A stretch of 64,000 bases of DNA, from assembly GCA_900466745.1 (NCBI GenBank), contig UBNE01000014.1, positions 26,207 to 90,206 of the forward strand. The letters run 5' to 3'. The stretch comes from Hyphomicrobiales bacterium. Lineage in GTDB: Bacteria; Pseudomonadota; Alphaproteobacteria; Rhizobiales; Beijerinckiaceae. This document shows, piece by piece, positions 38,489 through 48,280 of the stretch. Position numbers and translations under genes: made by a program. The stretch's first letter is position 1, and each line of letters starts with the position of its first letter. The notes under the pieces were generated by a model. That model saw only the letters and a program-made list of their open reading frames with translations, had not been told where the DNA came from and made no database searches.

Positions 38489-40018
38489 ATGCTGGATAGT
38501 CCCGTGACCGATCTCACCCGCCTGACGCTGACCGAGGCCCGCGACGGCCTGAAAGCCAAGAGCTTCTCCGCCACCGAGCTGACGAAGGCCCATATCGCCG
38601 CCGTCGAGAAGGGCCGCGCGCTCAACGCCTATGTGCTCGAAACGCCGGAGCATGCCCTGAAGCAGGCCGCCGCCTCCGACGAGAAGCTGGCGAAGGGCGA
38701 GGCCCGCCCGCTCGAAGGCCTGCCGCTCGGCATCAAGGACCTTTTCGCCACGCAGGGCGTGCGCACCACCGCCTGTTCGAAGATCCTTGGCAATTTCGTG
38801 CCGCCCTATGAATCGACCGTGACGAGCCAGCTCTGGCGCGACGGCGCGGTGATGCTCGGCAAGCTCAACAACGACGAGTTCGCCATGGGCTCGTCGAACG
38901 AGACCTCGGCTTTCGGCAATGTCGTCAACCCGTGGCGGCGCAAGGGCTCCAACGTCTCGGCCGGGCAGGGCGGCGCCGTCGAGGGCAACCATCTCGTGCC
39001 GGGCGGCTCCTCGGGCGGCTCGGCCGCGGCCGTCGCCGCCGATCTCTGCCTCGCCGCCACCGCGACCGATACCGGCGGCTCGATCCGCCAGCCGGCCGCC
39101 TTCACCGGCACGGTCGGCATCAAGCCGACCTATGGCCGCTGCTCGCGCTGGGGCACGGTGGCCTTCGCCTCCTCGCTCGACCAGGCCGGGCCGATCGCCA
39201 AGACGGTGCGCGACGCGGCTGTCATGCTGCGCTCCATGGCCGGCCACGATCCGAAGGACACCACCTCGGTCGACCTGGCGGTGCCGGATTACGAGGCGGC
39301 GGTCGGCCGCTCGGTCAAGGGCATGAAGATCGGCATTCCGAGGGAATACCGGCTCGACGGGCTCAACCCGGAGATCGACGCGCTCTGGCAGCAGGGCATC
39401 GAATGGCTCAGGGCCGCCGGCGCCGAGATCGTCGAGATCGCGCTGCCGCACACCAGATACGCCCTGCCGGCCTATTACATCGTCGCTCCGGCGGAAGCCT
39501 CGTCCAACCTCGCCCGCTATGACGGCGTCCGCTATGGCCTGCGCGAGCAGGGCAGGGACATCGTCGAGATGTACGAGAAGACCCGCGCCGCCGGCTTCGG
39601 CGCCGAGGTCAAGCGCCGCATCATGATCGGCACCTATGTCCTCTCGGCCGGCTATTACGACGCCTATTACCTGCGCGCCCAGAAGGTCCGCACCCTGATC
39701 AAGCGCGATTTCGAGACGGTCTACGCGCAGGGCATCGACGCGGTGCTGACGCCGGCGACGCCGTCCGCCGCCTTCGGCATCGGCGAGAAGGGCTCGGCCG
39801 ACCCGGTCGAGATGTACCTCAACGACATCTTCACGGTGACGGTGAACATGGCGGGCCTGCCTGGCATCGCCGTGCCGGCCGGGCTCGACGAGCAGGGCCT
39901 GCCGCTCGGCCTGCAGCTCATCGGCCGGCCCTTCGACGAGGAGACGCTGTTCGCGCTCGGCGCGGCGATCGAGCAGGCGGCGGGCCGCTTCCCGGTCGCC
40001 GAGCGCTGGTGGGGCTGA
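38489..40018 (+). CDS. gatA: Asp-tRNA(Asn)/Glu-tRNA(Gln) amidotransferase subunit A
   Basis: Amidase-signature enzyme of 509 residues that releases ammonia from glutamine for tRNA-dependent amidation. The Ser-cisSer-Lys triad is visible as [10 protein letters not shown] (Lys), [16 protein letters not shown] (Ser) and [11 protein letters not shown] (nucleophile). The ATG at 38489 gives [18 protein letters not shown] 15 bp later (MTDLTRLTL) matches the usual N terminus equally well and could be the true start. Confidence 0.95.
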   Translation: MLDSPVTDLTRLTLTEARDGLKAKSFSATELTKAHIAAVEKGRALNAYVLETPEHALKQAAASDEKLAKGEARPLEGLPLGIKDLFATQGVRTTACSKILGNFVPPYESTVTSQLWRDGAVMLGKLNNDEFAMGSSNETSAFGNVVNPWRRKGSNVSAGQGGAVEGNHLVPGGSSGGSAAAVAADLCLAATATDTGGSIRQPAAFTGTVGIKPTYGRCSRWGTVAFASSLDQAGPIAKTVRDAAVMLRSMAGHDPKDTTSVDLAVPDYEAAVGRSVKGMKIGIPREYRLDGLNPEIDALWQQGIEWLRAAGAEIVEIALPHTRYALPAYYIVAPAEASSNLARYDGVRYGLREQGRDIVEMYEKTRAAGFGAEVKRRIMIGTYVLSAGYYDAYYLRAQKVRTLIKRDFETVYAQGIDAVLTPATPSAAFGIGEKGSADPVEMYLNDIFTVTVNMAGLPGIAVPAGLDEQGLPLGLQLIGRPFDEETLFALGAAIEQAAGRFPVAERWWG

Positions 40019-40043
40019 GCCGGCTTCGGCTTGAGGCCGCGCC

Positions 40044-40184
40044 GTCATTCCGGGGCGGGCCGTAGGCCCGAGCCCGGACCGCATGAATACCTCGGTTTAT
40101 CGAAAAGGCGCCGAATCAGCCTTTTAGTCCGATCTCGTGTTCAGGGGTTCCGGGCTCTTCGCTGACGCGAAGCCCCGGAATGAC
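40044..40184. repeat. Palindromic repeat, family B
   Basis: GTCATTCCGGGGCGGGCC to CCCCGGAATGAC, 25 bp past the gatA stop. The internal arms are partly decayed (CCCGGACCGCATGAATAC against GTGTTCAGGGGTTCCGGG). The centre (about 40090-40135) is unique. Confidence 0.75.
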
Positions 40185-40250
40185 GGGGCGGTTCGTGTCA
40201 TGCCGGCACCTACTCGATGGGGGTGCGGGCAACCTTCCAGGGAGACGGCG

Positions 40251-40457
40251 ATGATCTTCAGCCGCGCCATGGCCTATGCCTGCCTGACGGTGCTCGCCGG
40301 CATCCTCGCCGTCGTCGCCGTGCTGATGATCCTGCTGACGATCGTGCAGATCGCGCGCGGGGAGGCGGTTCCCGAGCCGGTCGCCAGGGCCGTCGGCACC
40401 GTCATCGCCGCCGGCCTCGCATTCCTCTGCCGGGCGGTGGCGAAGCGCCTGGTCTGA
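40251..40457 (+). CDS. Small two-helix membrane protein, unknown
   Basis: A 68-residue protein with two predicted helices (AYACLTVLAGILAVVAVLMI and VGTVIAAGLAFLCRAVA) joined by a short charged loop. GGGAGA 5 bp before the ATG at 40251 supports translation. An in-frame upstream extension runs into the family B repeat and is unlikely. It converges on the RND operon. No family recognised. Confidence 0.6.
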   Translation: MIFSRAMAYACLTVLAGILAVVAVLMILLTIVQIARGEAVPEPVARAVGTVIAAGLAFLCRAVAKRLV

Positions 40458-40512
40458 CCGGCTCCGGCCGGAATTCGCCGCCGGGAGCTCGGCTGCGCGC
40501 AGAAGAGAGACG

Positions 40513-40540
40513 AAAAAAGGGGCCGCGGCGCGGCCCCTTT
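40513..40540 (-). terminator. Terminator of the RND efflux operon
   Basis: GGGGCCGC and GCGGCCCC form an 8-bp stem with a GGC loop (40519-40537). Six A residues on the plus strand at 40513-40518 give a U-run on the minus-strand transcript. It lies 29 bp beyond the stop of the RND pump gene. Confidence 0.8.
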
Positions 40541-40568
40541 CCTGTTGGCGATCCGGCTGTTCGCGCCC

Positions 40569-43500
40569 TCAATGCGCCGCTGTCGGCGCGGTCGGCGGCT
40601 GGACCTGCGCCTTGCGCTTCGTCCCGCGCAGATCCGCCAGCCAGCGCACCATCACGTAGAAGACCGGCGTGAAGATCAGGCCGAAGAAGGTCACGCCCAG
40701 CATGCCGGCGAACACCGCGATGCCCATCGCCTGGCGCATCTCGGCGCCGGCGCCGATCGAGACGGTCAGCGGCAGCACGCCGAGGATGAAGGCCATCGAG
40801 GTCATCAGGATCGGGCGCAGGCGGGTGCGGGCGGCGGCGATGGCGGCGTCGCGCCGGTGCATGCCTTCCTCCTCCGCCTGCTTGGCGAACTCGACGATCA
40901 GGATCGCGTTCTTCGCCGCCAGGCCGACGAGCACCACCAGGCCGATATCGACCAGGATGTTGCGGTCGAGATTGGCGTAGTTCACCCCGAACATCGCCGC
41001 CAGGATGCACATCGGCACGATCAGGATGACCGCCAGCGGCAGCAGCCAGCTCTCGTAGAGCGCCGCCAGCAGCAGGAAGACGAAGACCACGGCCAGGCCG
41101 AAGGCGATGATCGCCGTATTGCCCGCGAGCTTCTCCTGCAGCGCGATCTCGGTCCATTCGAAGCCGAACCCTGCCGGCAGGCGCTCCTTGGCGATCTGCT
41201 CGACCGCCGCGATGCCCTGGCCGGTCGAATAGCCGTGCTTCATCGAGAGCTGGACCTCCGCCGCCGGGTAGAGGTTGTAGCGCGGCACGCGATAGGCGCC
41301 GGTCGTGTCCTTGAAGGAGGCGACCGAGCCGATCGGCACCATCTCGCCATCCGCGTTGCGGGTCTTGAGATTGGCGACGTCGCGCGTGGTCAGGCGGAAC
41401 GGGTTGTCGGCCTGCGCCGTCACCCGGTAGGTCCGGCCCAGCAGGTTGAAGTCGTTGACATAGGCCGAGCCCATATAGATCGACAGCGTCTCGAAGATGC
41501 GGGTGATCGGCACGCCGAGCATCTCCGCCTTGGTGCGGTCGATATCGGCGTAGATCTGCGGCGTCTTGGTCGAGAATAGGGTGAAGGGCTGCACGATGAA
41601 GGGCAGTTGCCCGGCCGAGCCGGCGACCGTCCAGGCCGCGCCCTCGAGCGCCGCGAGGCCGCGCCCGCCGCGGTCCTGCACATAGCCCTTGAGGCCGCCG
41701 CCATTGCCGATGCCGGAGATCGCCGGCGGCTCGATCACCAGGGTGAAGGCCTCGGCGATGCCGAACATCTGCTGGCGCAGGTCGTTGAAGATGCCCTGCG
41801 TCGTCAGGCCCTGCGCCTCGCGCTCCTTGAACGGGGTCAGCGAGACGAAGGCCACAGCCGCGTTCGGCGCGATGGTGAAGGTCGCGCCGTCGAGGCCGGC
41901 GAAGGCGACGGTATGCGCCACGCCGGGCCGCGACTGCAGCAGGTCGTTGGCCTTGCGCAGCGCCGCGTCGGTCCGCTCCAGCGAGGCGCCCGGCGGCAAC
42001 TGCATCGCGACGATGAAGTAGCCGCGGTCGAGCTGCGGCACGAGGCCGGTCGGCGTCTGGACCAGGCGCTGGGCGGTGAGCGCGATCAGGCCGGCATAGA
42101 CGATGAGCAGGATCACCGCGAGCCGGATCAGCCGCGAGGTGACGCGCCCATAGCTGTGCGACAGCCAGTCGAAGGCGGCGTTGAAATAGTGGAAGAACCA
42201 CCGCACCGGCGCGCCCAGCCGGTAGAGGAAGCCGTGCGGCTCGTGCTCGCCATGCTGCTTGTGCGGCTTCAGCAGGATCGCCGACATGGCGGGCGAGAGC
42301 GTCAGCGAGACGAAGCAGGAGATCGCCGTCGAGGCCGCGATGGTCACGGCGAACTGCTGGTAGAACGTGCCCTGCAGGCCGCTGATGAAGGCGGTTGGGA
42401 TGAACACGGCGCAGAGCACCAGCGCGATCGCGAGCAGCGCGCCGCCGACCTCGTCCATGGTCTTGTGCGCGGCCTGCGCCGGCGTCATGCCCTGGGCGAG
42501 ATAGCGCTCGACGTTCTCGACCACGACGATGGCGTCGTCGACGACGATGCCGATCGCCAGCACCAGCGCGAGCAGCGAGATCGTGTTGAAGGAGATGCCG
42601 ATCGCGCTCATCACCAGGAAGGTGCCGACCAGCGAGACCGGGATCGCCACGATCGGGATCAGCGCGGCGCGCCAGGTCTGCAGGAACAGGATCACCACGA
42701 TGACGACGAGGACGATGGCCTCGAGCAGCGTGTGGACCACGGCGTTGACCGATTCCGCGATGAACTCGGTCGGGTTGTAGATGATGCGGTGCTCGAGGCC
42801 GGGCGGGAAGTCCTTCGACATCGAGGCCATCGTCGCGATCAGCGCGTCCGAGGTCGCGAGCGCGTTCGAGCCCGGCCGTTGGAAGACGCCGATGGCGACG
42901 GTGTTCTGGTTGTCGAGATAGGCGTTCGAGGTGTAGTCCTGCGAGCCGAGCTCGACCCGCGCCACGTCGCGCACCCGGATGGTGCCGCCATCGGCGTCGG
43001 AGCGCACGACGATGTTCTCGAACTCCGAGACGTCGGTCAGGCGGCCGAGCGTGTTCACCGCGAGCTGGAAGGCCTCGTTCGACTTGGCCGGCGGCTGGTT
43101 CAGCGCACCGGCCGCGACCTGCACGTTGGCGGCCCTGAGCGCGGCGACGACGTCGCTCGCCGTCAGGTTGCGCGCCGCGACCTTGGCGGGGTCGAGCCAG
43201 ATGCGCATCGAGAAGTCGCGGGCGCCGAAGACCTGCACGTCGCCAACGCCGTCGACGCGGGTCAGCACGTCCTTCACATAGAGCGAGGCGTAGTTGGAGA
43301 TGTATTGCGGGTCGCGCGATCCATCCGGCGAGATCATGTTGATGACCATCAGGAAGTCGGGCGAGGCCTTGCGCACCTGGATGCCGAGCGCGCGCACGTC
43401 CTGCGGCAGGCGCGGCTCGGCCTGCGAGACGCGGTTCTGCACCAGCACCTGCGCCTGGTCGATATCGGTGCCGGCCTTGAAGACGACGTTGATCTGCACC

Positions 43501-43769
43501 ACGCCGTCGCCGGTCGACTGCGAGGTGATGTAGAGCATGTCGTCGACGCCGTTCACCTCCTGCTCGATCGGCGTCGCCACCGTGGCGGCGACCGTCTCGG
43601 CCGAGGCGCCGGGATAGGTGGCGCGGATCGACACCGTGGGCGGCGCGATCTCGGGATATTCGGCGATCGGCAGCGTGCGCATCGCGATCGCGCCGGCGAT
43701 CGTCAGCAGCACCGAGAGCACGGTGGCGAAAATCGGCCTGTCGATGAAGAAATGGGTGAAGCGGAACAT
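40569..43769 (-). CDS. RND multidrug efflux pump, inner-membrane permease (HAE1)
   Basis: AcrB-type proton-driven pump of 1066 residues. It begins with FTHFFIDRPIFATVLSVLLT and has two six-helix bundles with large periplasmic loops. The proton-relay aspartates are in the TM4 motif GIVVDDAIVVVENVERYL. The later TM segments (LVVLVGLAAKNAILIVEFAK) are typical. It follows its membrane-fusion partner by 88 bp. No outer-membrane channel gene or regulator gene is adjacent, so the channel must be supplied from elsewhere. Confidence 0.95.
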   Translation of the reverse strand: MFRFTHFFIDRPIFATVLSVLLTIAGAIAMRTLPIAEYPEIAPPTVSIRATYPGASAETVAATVATPIEQEVNGVDDMLYITSQSTGDGVVQINVVFKAGTDIDQAQVLVQNRVSQAEPRLPQDVRALGIQVRKASPDFLMVINMISPDGSRDPQYISNYASLYVKDVLTRVDGVGDVQVFGARDFSMRIWLDPAKVAARNLTASDVVAALRAANVQVAAGALNQPPAKSNEAFQLAVNTLGRLTDVSEFENIVVRSDADGGTIRVRDVARVELGSQDYTSNAYLDNQNTVAIGVFQRPGSNALATSDALIATMASMSKDFPPGLEHRIIYNPTEFIAESVNAVVHTLLEAIVLVVIVVILFLQTWRAALIPIVAIPVSLVGTFLVMSAIGISFNTISLLALVLAIGIVVDDAIVVVENVERYLAQGMTPAQAAHKTMDEVGGALLAIALVLCAVFIPTAFISGLQGTFYQQFAVTIAASTAISCFVSLTLSPAMSAILLKPHKQHGEHEPHGFLYRLGAPVRWFFHYFNAAFDWLSHSYGRVTSRLIRLAVILLIVYAGLIALTAQRLVQTPTGLVPQLDRGYFIVAMQLPPGASLERTDAALRKANDLLQSRPGVAHTVAFAGLDGATFTIAPNAAVAFVSLTPFKEREAQGLTTQGIFNDLRQQMFGIAEAFTLVIEPPAISGIGNGGGLKGYVQDRGGRGLAALEGAAWTVAGSAGQLPFIVQPFTLFSTKTPQIYADIDRTKAEMLGVPITRIFETLSIYMGSAYVNDFNLLGRTYRVTAQADNPFRLTTRDVANLKTRNADGEMVPIGSVASFKDTTGAYRVPRYNLYPAAEVQLSMKHGYSTGQGIAAVEQIAKERLPAGFGFEWTEIALQEKLAGNTAIIAFGLAVVFVFLLLAALYESWLLPLAVILIVPMCILAAMFGVNYANLDRNILVDIGLVVLVGLAAKNAILIVEFAKQAEEEGMHRRDAAIAAARTRLRPILMTSMAFILGVLPLTVSIGAGAEMRQAMGIAVFAGMLGVTFFGLIFTPVFYVMVRWLADLRGTKRKAQVQPPTAPTAAH

Positions 43770-43857
43770 GGAAGCTTCCTGTCCGGAAAAGGCGGGCGGG
43801 CGCCGCGAGGCGCCCTGAGGGTCGTGGCGGGGCCGCGAGGAGCGGCCCCGACGCCGT

Positions 43858-45012
43858 TCAGTTCGTGGTCGCGAGCTTGATCTCGCCGGGCTGCGGCGTG
43901 ACCGCCACGCCGGGGCGGACCATCGGGTTGGCGTTGCCGCCGACGATGACCTTGTCCTGCGCGGTCAGGCCGGCGCGGACCACGCGCAGGCCCTGGCTGA
44001 TCGGCCCGAGCTCGACGACCTTCGGCACCACCTTGTTCTCCGGGCCGACGGTCAGCACCACCTTGTGCGCCTGGTCCGAGGCGATCACTGAGTCAGGCAC
44101 CAGCAGCGCCTCGGCCTCGCCGGCATAGAAGCGCAGCCGGCCGAACACGCCCGGCGTCAGGAACTGGTCCTTGTTGTCGAACACGGCGCGGCCGCGGATC
44201 GTGGCCGAGCGGGCGTTGACCGCGTTGTCGAGGAAGTTGACCGTGCCCTTGTGGGTCCATTCGGTCTCGTCGGCCAGCCGGACCTGGACCGGCGTGCCGG
44301 TGTTGCGGCTGGCGCTGTCGCGGACGTTGGCGATGCGGGCATAGCGCAGATAATCCGCCTCCGAGACGTCGAAGGTGAAGTAGATCGGGTCGACCGCGAC
44401 GATGGTCGTCAGCAGCGTCGCGCCCGACTGGCCGCCGGCGATCAGGTTGCCCGGGTCGACGCGGCGGTTCGAGATCCGCCCCGAGAGCGGCGCGCGCACC
44501 TCGGTCCATTCGAGGTTGAGCTCGGCGTTCTTCAGATTGGCCTCGGCGCCCTGCAGGGTGCCGATCGCGCTGTTCAGGTTGGCGCGGCGCTGGTCGACGT
44601 CGCGGGCGGTGATGGTGCGGTTCTGGGTCAGGCCCTCGGCGCGCTCGACCTCGTTCTGGGCGAGCTCGACCTGCGCCTTGGCGCGCGCGACATCGGCGCG
44701 CGCCACATCGACTGCCAGTTTGTAGGGACGCTGATCGATGGTAAAGAGGAGGTCGCCCTTCTGGATCAGCGAGCCGTCGCGGAAATGGACGTTCTCGATG
44801 AAGCCGGAGACGCGCGCGCGCACCTCGACCTGGTCGCTGGCCTCGAAGCGGCCGGTATATTCGTCCCAGTTGGTGATGCGCTTGGCGAGCGGGGGCGCGA
44901 TCTGGACCGGAGGCGCCGGCGGGGCGCCCTGGGCCGCGGCTTCCGACGCGGGGAGGCCGGTCGAAGCAGCAATGGCAGCAAGCGCCAGGCCGATGAAACG
45001 GCTGCGTGACAT
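43858..45012 (-). CDS. RND efflux periplasmic adaptor (membrane fusion protein)
   Basis: AcrA/MexA-type adaptor of 384 residues that couples the RND permease to an outer-membrane channel. A signal peptide (SRFIGLALAAIAASTGLPAS) is followed by the lipoyl half-motif (VEVRARVSGFIENVHFRDG), a coiled-coil hairpin (about 95-165), the second lipoyl half (NLEWTEVRAPLSGRISNR) and the beta-barrel. No lipobox cysteine is visible, so it is probably not a lipoprotein. GGAG lies 9 bp before the ATG at 45012. A longer in-frame reading starts in the promoter region. Confidence 0.93.
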   Translation of the reverse strand: MSRSRFIGLALAAIAASTGLPASEAAAQGAPPAPPVQIAPPLAKRITNWDEYTGRFEASDQVEVRARVSGFIENVHFRDGSLIQKGDLLFTIDQRPYKLAVDVARADVARAKAQVELAQNEVERAEGLTQNRTITARDVDQRRANLNSAIGTLQGAEANLKNAELNLEWTEVRAPLSGRISNRRVDPGNLIAGGQSGATLLTTIVAVDPIYFTFDVSEADYLRYARIANVRDSASRNTGTPVQVRLADETEWTHKGTVNFLDNAVNARSATIRGRAVFDNKDQFLTPGVFGRLRFYAGEAEALLVPDSVIASDQAHKVVLTVGPENKVVPKVVELGPISQGLRVVRAGLTAQDKVIVGGNANPMVRPGVAVTPQPGEIKLATTN

Positions 45013-45093
45013 GGGGGAACTCCGAAATAGCTGGCCGGCGCAACCCTGTCGGTTTTGCGGCCTTGGCCGCAAGAAGGGTGTCCTAGTGACGAA

Positions 45094-45128
45094 TGTCAAG
45101 ATCCATCACCCGTCAAAATCCGTGATGG
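45094..45128. promoter_or_regulatory. Inverted repeats and -35-like box upstream of the RND operon
   Basis: TTGACA on the minus strand (45099-45094) could be a -35 box, though the matching -10 is poor. Just beyond it, CCATCAC and GTGATGG (45103-45109 and 45122-45128) form a perfect inverted repeat with a 12-nt spacer. TGAC/GTCA arms overlap the box as well. RND operons are usually repressed by TetR or similar proteins, so this could be such a site. Confidence 0.4.
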
Positions 45129-45287
45129 GACGACGATTACGCCATGTTCCCGCCATCGGGTTGCAGGAGCGCAACGCCCCAGGCCCGCTCCGAGGCTCGC
45201 GATGGCAGGCTCCGGCGCAACGGAAGCTTGCCGCACGCGCGCCGACATCGTAACGCGTAGGCAATCGCTGAAGCCGGAAGAGACCAG

Positions 45288-46778
45288 ATGAACGCGCATG
45301 TCCGCCCCGCCGACCCGAAGAAGCTGATCAAGGGCGCGACCGGGGACTGGGAAGTGGTGATCGGCATGGAGATCCATGCCCAGGTCACCTCCAACGCCAA
45401 GCTCTTTTCCGGCGCCTCCACCGGCTTCGGCGCCGAGCCGAACGCGCATGTCAGCCTCGTCGACGCGGCGATGCCGGGCATGCTGCCGGTGATCAACGCC
45501 GAATGCGTCCGCCAGGCGGTGCGCACGGGCCTCGGCCTCAATGCGCAGATCAACAGGCGTTCGGTCTTCGACCGCAAGAACTATTTCTATCCCGATCTGC
45601 CGCAGGGCTACCAGATCAGCCAGTACAAGAGCCCGATCGTCGGCGAGGGCGAGATCGTCGTCGATCTCTCGCCGACCGAGCAGATCACCGTCGGCATCGA
45701 GCGGCTGCATCTCGAGCAGGATGCGGGCAAGTCGATCCACGACCAGCACCCGACCATGAGCTTCGTCGACCTCAACCGCTCGGGCGTGGCGCTGATGGAG
45801 ATCGTCTCCCGGCCCGATCTGCGCTCCTCGGAGGAGGCGAAGGCCTTCGTCTCCAAGCTGCGCACCATCCTGCGCTATCTCGGCACCTGCGACGGCGACA
45901 TGGAGAAGGGCAATCTGCGCGCCGACGTGAACGTCTCGGTCCGCCGGCCGGGCGAGCCCTATGGCACGCGCTGCGAGATCAAGAACGTCAACTCGATCCG
46001 CTTCATCGGCCAGGCGGTCGAGGCGGAGGCGCGCCGCCAGATCGGCATCATCGAGGATGGCGGCACCATCGACCAGGAGACCCGCCTCTACGATCCCGGC
46101 AAGGGCGAGACCCGCTCGATGCGCTCCAAGGAGGAGGCGCACGACTACCGCTATTTCCCCGATCCGGACCTGCTGCCGCTCGAATTCGACGACGCCTTCG
46201 TCGCGAATCTGAAAAGCGCGCTGCCGGAGCTGCCGGACGCCAAGAAGGCTCGCTTCATCGCGGAATACGGGCTTTCGCCCTATGACGCCTCGGTGCTGGT
46301 CGCCGAGCGCGAGCAGGCCGATTACTTCGAGGCCGTCGCCAAGGGCCGCGACGGCAAGGCCGCCGCCAACTGGGTGATCAACGAGCTGTTCGGCCGCCTC
46401 AACAAGGAAGGCAAGGACATTGCCGCCTCGCCGGTTTCGGCCGCGCAGCTCGGCGGCCTCGTCGATCTGATCGGCGAGGGCACGATCTCCGGCAAGATCG
46501 CCAAGGATCTGTTCGAAATCCTCTGGACCGAAGCAGCAAGCGGACCTTTGGACCCGCGCCAGATCGTCGAGGCCCGTGGCATGAAGCAGGTCACCGACAC
46601 CGGCGCGATCGAGAAGGCGGTCGACGAGATCATCGCGGCCAATCCCGACAAGGTCGAGCAGGTCAAGGCCAAGCCGACCATGCTGGGCTGGTTCGTCGGC
46701 CAGGCGATGAAGGCCTCGGGCGGCAAGGCCAACCCGCAGGCGCTCAACGAGATCCTGAAGAAGAAATTGGGCATCTGA
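45288..46778 (+). CDS. gatB: Asp-tRNA(Asn)/Glu-tRNA(Gln) amidotransferase subunit B
   Basis: A 496-residue kinase/tRNA-binding subunit of GatCAB. It begins with [19 protein letters not shown] and contains [20 protein letters not shown] sequence (reads [20 protein letters not shown]), [11 protein letters not shown] and [14 protein letters not shown]. The C-terminal YqeY-like tRNA-binding tail includes [18 protein letters not shown]. It is about 5 kb from gatA, with the RND operon between. A family B repeat follows 28 bp after its stop. Confidence 0.96.
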   Translation: MNAHVRPADPKKLIKGATGDWEVVIGMEIHAQVTSNAKLFSGASTGFGAEPNAHVSLVDAAMPGMLPVINAECVRQAVRTGLGLNAQINRRSVFDRKNYFYPDLPQGYQISQYKSPIVGEGEIVVDLSPTEQITVGIERLHLEQDAGKSIHDQHPTMSFVDLNRSGVALMEIVSRPDLRSSEEAKAFVSKLRTILRYLGTCDGDMEKGNLRADVNVSVRRPGEPYGTRCEIKNVNSIRFIGQAVEAEARRQIGIIEDGGTIDQETRLYDPGKGETRSMRSKEEAHDYRYFPDPDLLPLEFDDAFVANLKSALPELPDAKKARFIAEYGLSPYDASVLVAEREQADYFEAVAKGRDGKAAANWVINELFGRLNKEGKDIAASPVSAAQLGGLVDLIGEGTISGKIAKDLFEILWTEAASGPLDPRQIVEARGMKQVTDTGAIEKAVDEIIAANPDKVEQVKAKPTMLGWFVGQAMKASGGKANPQALNEILKKKLGI

Positions 46779-46806
46779 CTTTGACCAGCGGCGCGGGAAA
46801 CACGCC

Positions 46807-46950
46807 GTCATTCCGGGGCTTCGCGTCAGCGAAGAGCCCGGAACCCATGAACACGGTTGGCGCAAGACGGGCTGGACCCGTTCGCGCTTTTCCGCGACGG
46901 CCGGTGTTCATGGGTTCCGGGCTCGCGCCTGCAGCGCGCCCCGGAATGAC
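46807..46950. repeat. Palindromic repeat, family B
   Basis: GTCATTCCGGGGCTTCGCG, then AGCCCGGAACCCATGAACAC at the left. GTGTTCATGGGTTCCGGGCT at the right, ending CCCCGGAATGAC. The arms are almost perfectly complementary, so the element can fold into one long hairpin. The centre (about 46857-46900) is unique. Confidence 0.85.
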
Positions 46951-46977
46951 GGCGCGCTTCTTTCGCCTCTTGAGCCC

Positions 46978-47484
46978 ATGACCCCCGCCGATCTCGTCAT
47001 CCGCGATGCCGAAGCCGCCGATATCGCGGCGGTCAGGGCGCTTCTGGTCGAGACCTGGCATGCCACCTATGACGGCATCTATGGCTGGCGGCGCGTCGCC
47101 GAGATCACCAATGCCTGGCACTCGCTGGAGAATCTGCACAGTCAGCTCGGCTGCGAGGAAGGCGTCTTCCTGGTCGGGCTCCTCGGCGAGCAGATCGTCG
47201 CGACGGCCTCCGCCCGCTCCGAGCGAGACGGCGCGGCGCTGCTGACCCGGCTCTATGTCCTGCCGGCCTGGCAGGGCGTCGGCATCGGCCGCACGCTGCT
47301 GCAGGTCGCGCTCGCCTGCTTTCCGCTGGCGCCGGTCGCCCGGCTCGAGGTCGAGAGCCAGAACGAGCCGGCGATCGCCTTCTACGAGCGCATGGGCTTC
47401 TTCCTGCAGCGCCAGGCCCGCTTCGACGGGCGCGACGACACCCCCAACACCCTGCTGATGGCAAAACGCCTCTTCGTCGAATGA
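46978..47484 (+). CDS. GNAT-family N-acetyltransferase
   Basis: A 168-residue acetyltransferase. The acetyl-CoA motif A reads LYVLPAWQGVGIGRTLLQVA (Q-x-x-G-x-G/I), and motif B reads ESQNEPAIAFYERMGF. The N terminus VIRDAEAADIAAVRALL is typical of the RimI-like GNAT group. The substrate is unknown. The second GNAT gene follows 43 bp later with a different sequence, so they are not a simple recent duplication. Confidence 0.88.
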   Translation: MTPADLVIRDAEAADIAAVRALLVETWHATYDGIYGWRRVAEITNAWHSLENLHSQLGCEEGVFLVGLLGEQIVATASARSERDGAALLTRLYVLPAWQGVGIGRTLLQVALACFPLAPVARLEVESQNEPAIAFYERMGFFLQRQARFDGRDDTPNTLLMAKRLFVE

Positions 47485-47527
47485 GCCGCCATCGCCTCAA
47501 CCCTTGCCCGAGCCGAAAGCCGAAGCG

Positions 47528-48016
47528 ATGACCAGGACGCCCGTCACTGCCGCCGAGATCGCCATCCGCCGCGCGCAAGCCGGCGATGTGGAGCGCATCG
47601 CCGAGCTGATCATGCTCGGCGCCCCGACGCAGACGATGACGGCGGAGGAGATCCGGGCCGAGGCGCGCCATCCCGGCTATGCCGAGGCCTTCGCCGAGAT
47701 CGACGCCAGCCGCGACAACGCCCTCTTCGTCGCCGAGCGGGCGGGCGAGGTGGTCGGCACCTTCCAGGTCACGCTGATTCCCGGCCTCGTCGCGCGCGGC
47801 CGCAAGCGCGGCAAGATCGAGAGCGTCCATGTCGCGCCGGAGAGCCGCGGCCTCGGAATCGGCGCGCTGATGATCCGGCATGCCCTGGCTTTCGCCGGCG
47901 AGAACGGCGTCGGCCTGGTCGAGCTGTCCTCCAACAAGTCCCGCACCGACGCGCATCGCTTCTACCGCAATCTCGGCTTCGACCAGAGCCATGAGGGCTT
48001 CAAGAAGATGCTCTGA
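47528..48016 (+). CDS. GNAT-family N-acetyltransferase
   Basis: A 162-residue acetyltransferase with motif A VHVAPESRGLGIGALMIRHA (R-x-x-G-x-G/I) and the YRNLGFDQSHEGFKKML end seen in AAC(6')-like and PhnO-like GNATs. The start at 47528 (MTRTPVTAAE) follows AAGCCGAAGCG. Upstream in-frame TTG starts are not convincing. The substrate is unknown. A family A repeat begins 7 bp after the stop. Confidence 0.88.
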   Translation: MTRTPVTAAEIAIRRAQAGDVERIAELIMLGAPTQTMTAEEIRAEARHPGYAEAFAEIDASRDNALFVAERAGEVVGTFQVTLIPGLVARGRKRGKIESVHVAPESRGLGIGALMIRHALAFAGENGVGLVELSSNKSRTDAHRFYRNLGFDQSHEGFKKML

Positions 48017-48023
48017 CCTCGCG

Positions 48024-48128
48024 GTCATCCCGGACGCAGCGAAGCGGAGATCCGGGATCCATGCCTGAGCATGGATCGGAAAGGCTCCGGCATGGATCCC
48101 GGGTCTCCCTCCGGTCGCCCGGGATGAC
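48024..48128. repeat. Palindromic repeat, family A
   Basis: GTCATCCCGGACGCAGCG at the left and CGCCCGGGATGAC at the right, with GGATCCATGCC/GGCATGGATCC arms. It starts only 7 bp past the acetyltransferase stop codon, the closest of all copies. Confidence 0.85.
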
Positions 48129-48280
48129 CCTCTTTTCGGGAAAAGCCGCCCGCGACTGTGAAATGGCGCGCCTTGAGGGCATGGCGCGGTCGCGCTGGGG
48201 GCAGGCGCGGCCCCTTCCGGCTCGCCGGCCCGCCGCTTAGGCTTGCGCCCGAAAGCGCTGAGCCCGAAAGGAAGCGAACG

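Noticed and set aside
41607..43880. 757-residue plus-strand frame opposite the RND pump
   Set aside because: Shadow frame rich in Arg, Asp and His, typical of antisense GC-rich DNA.
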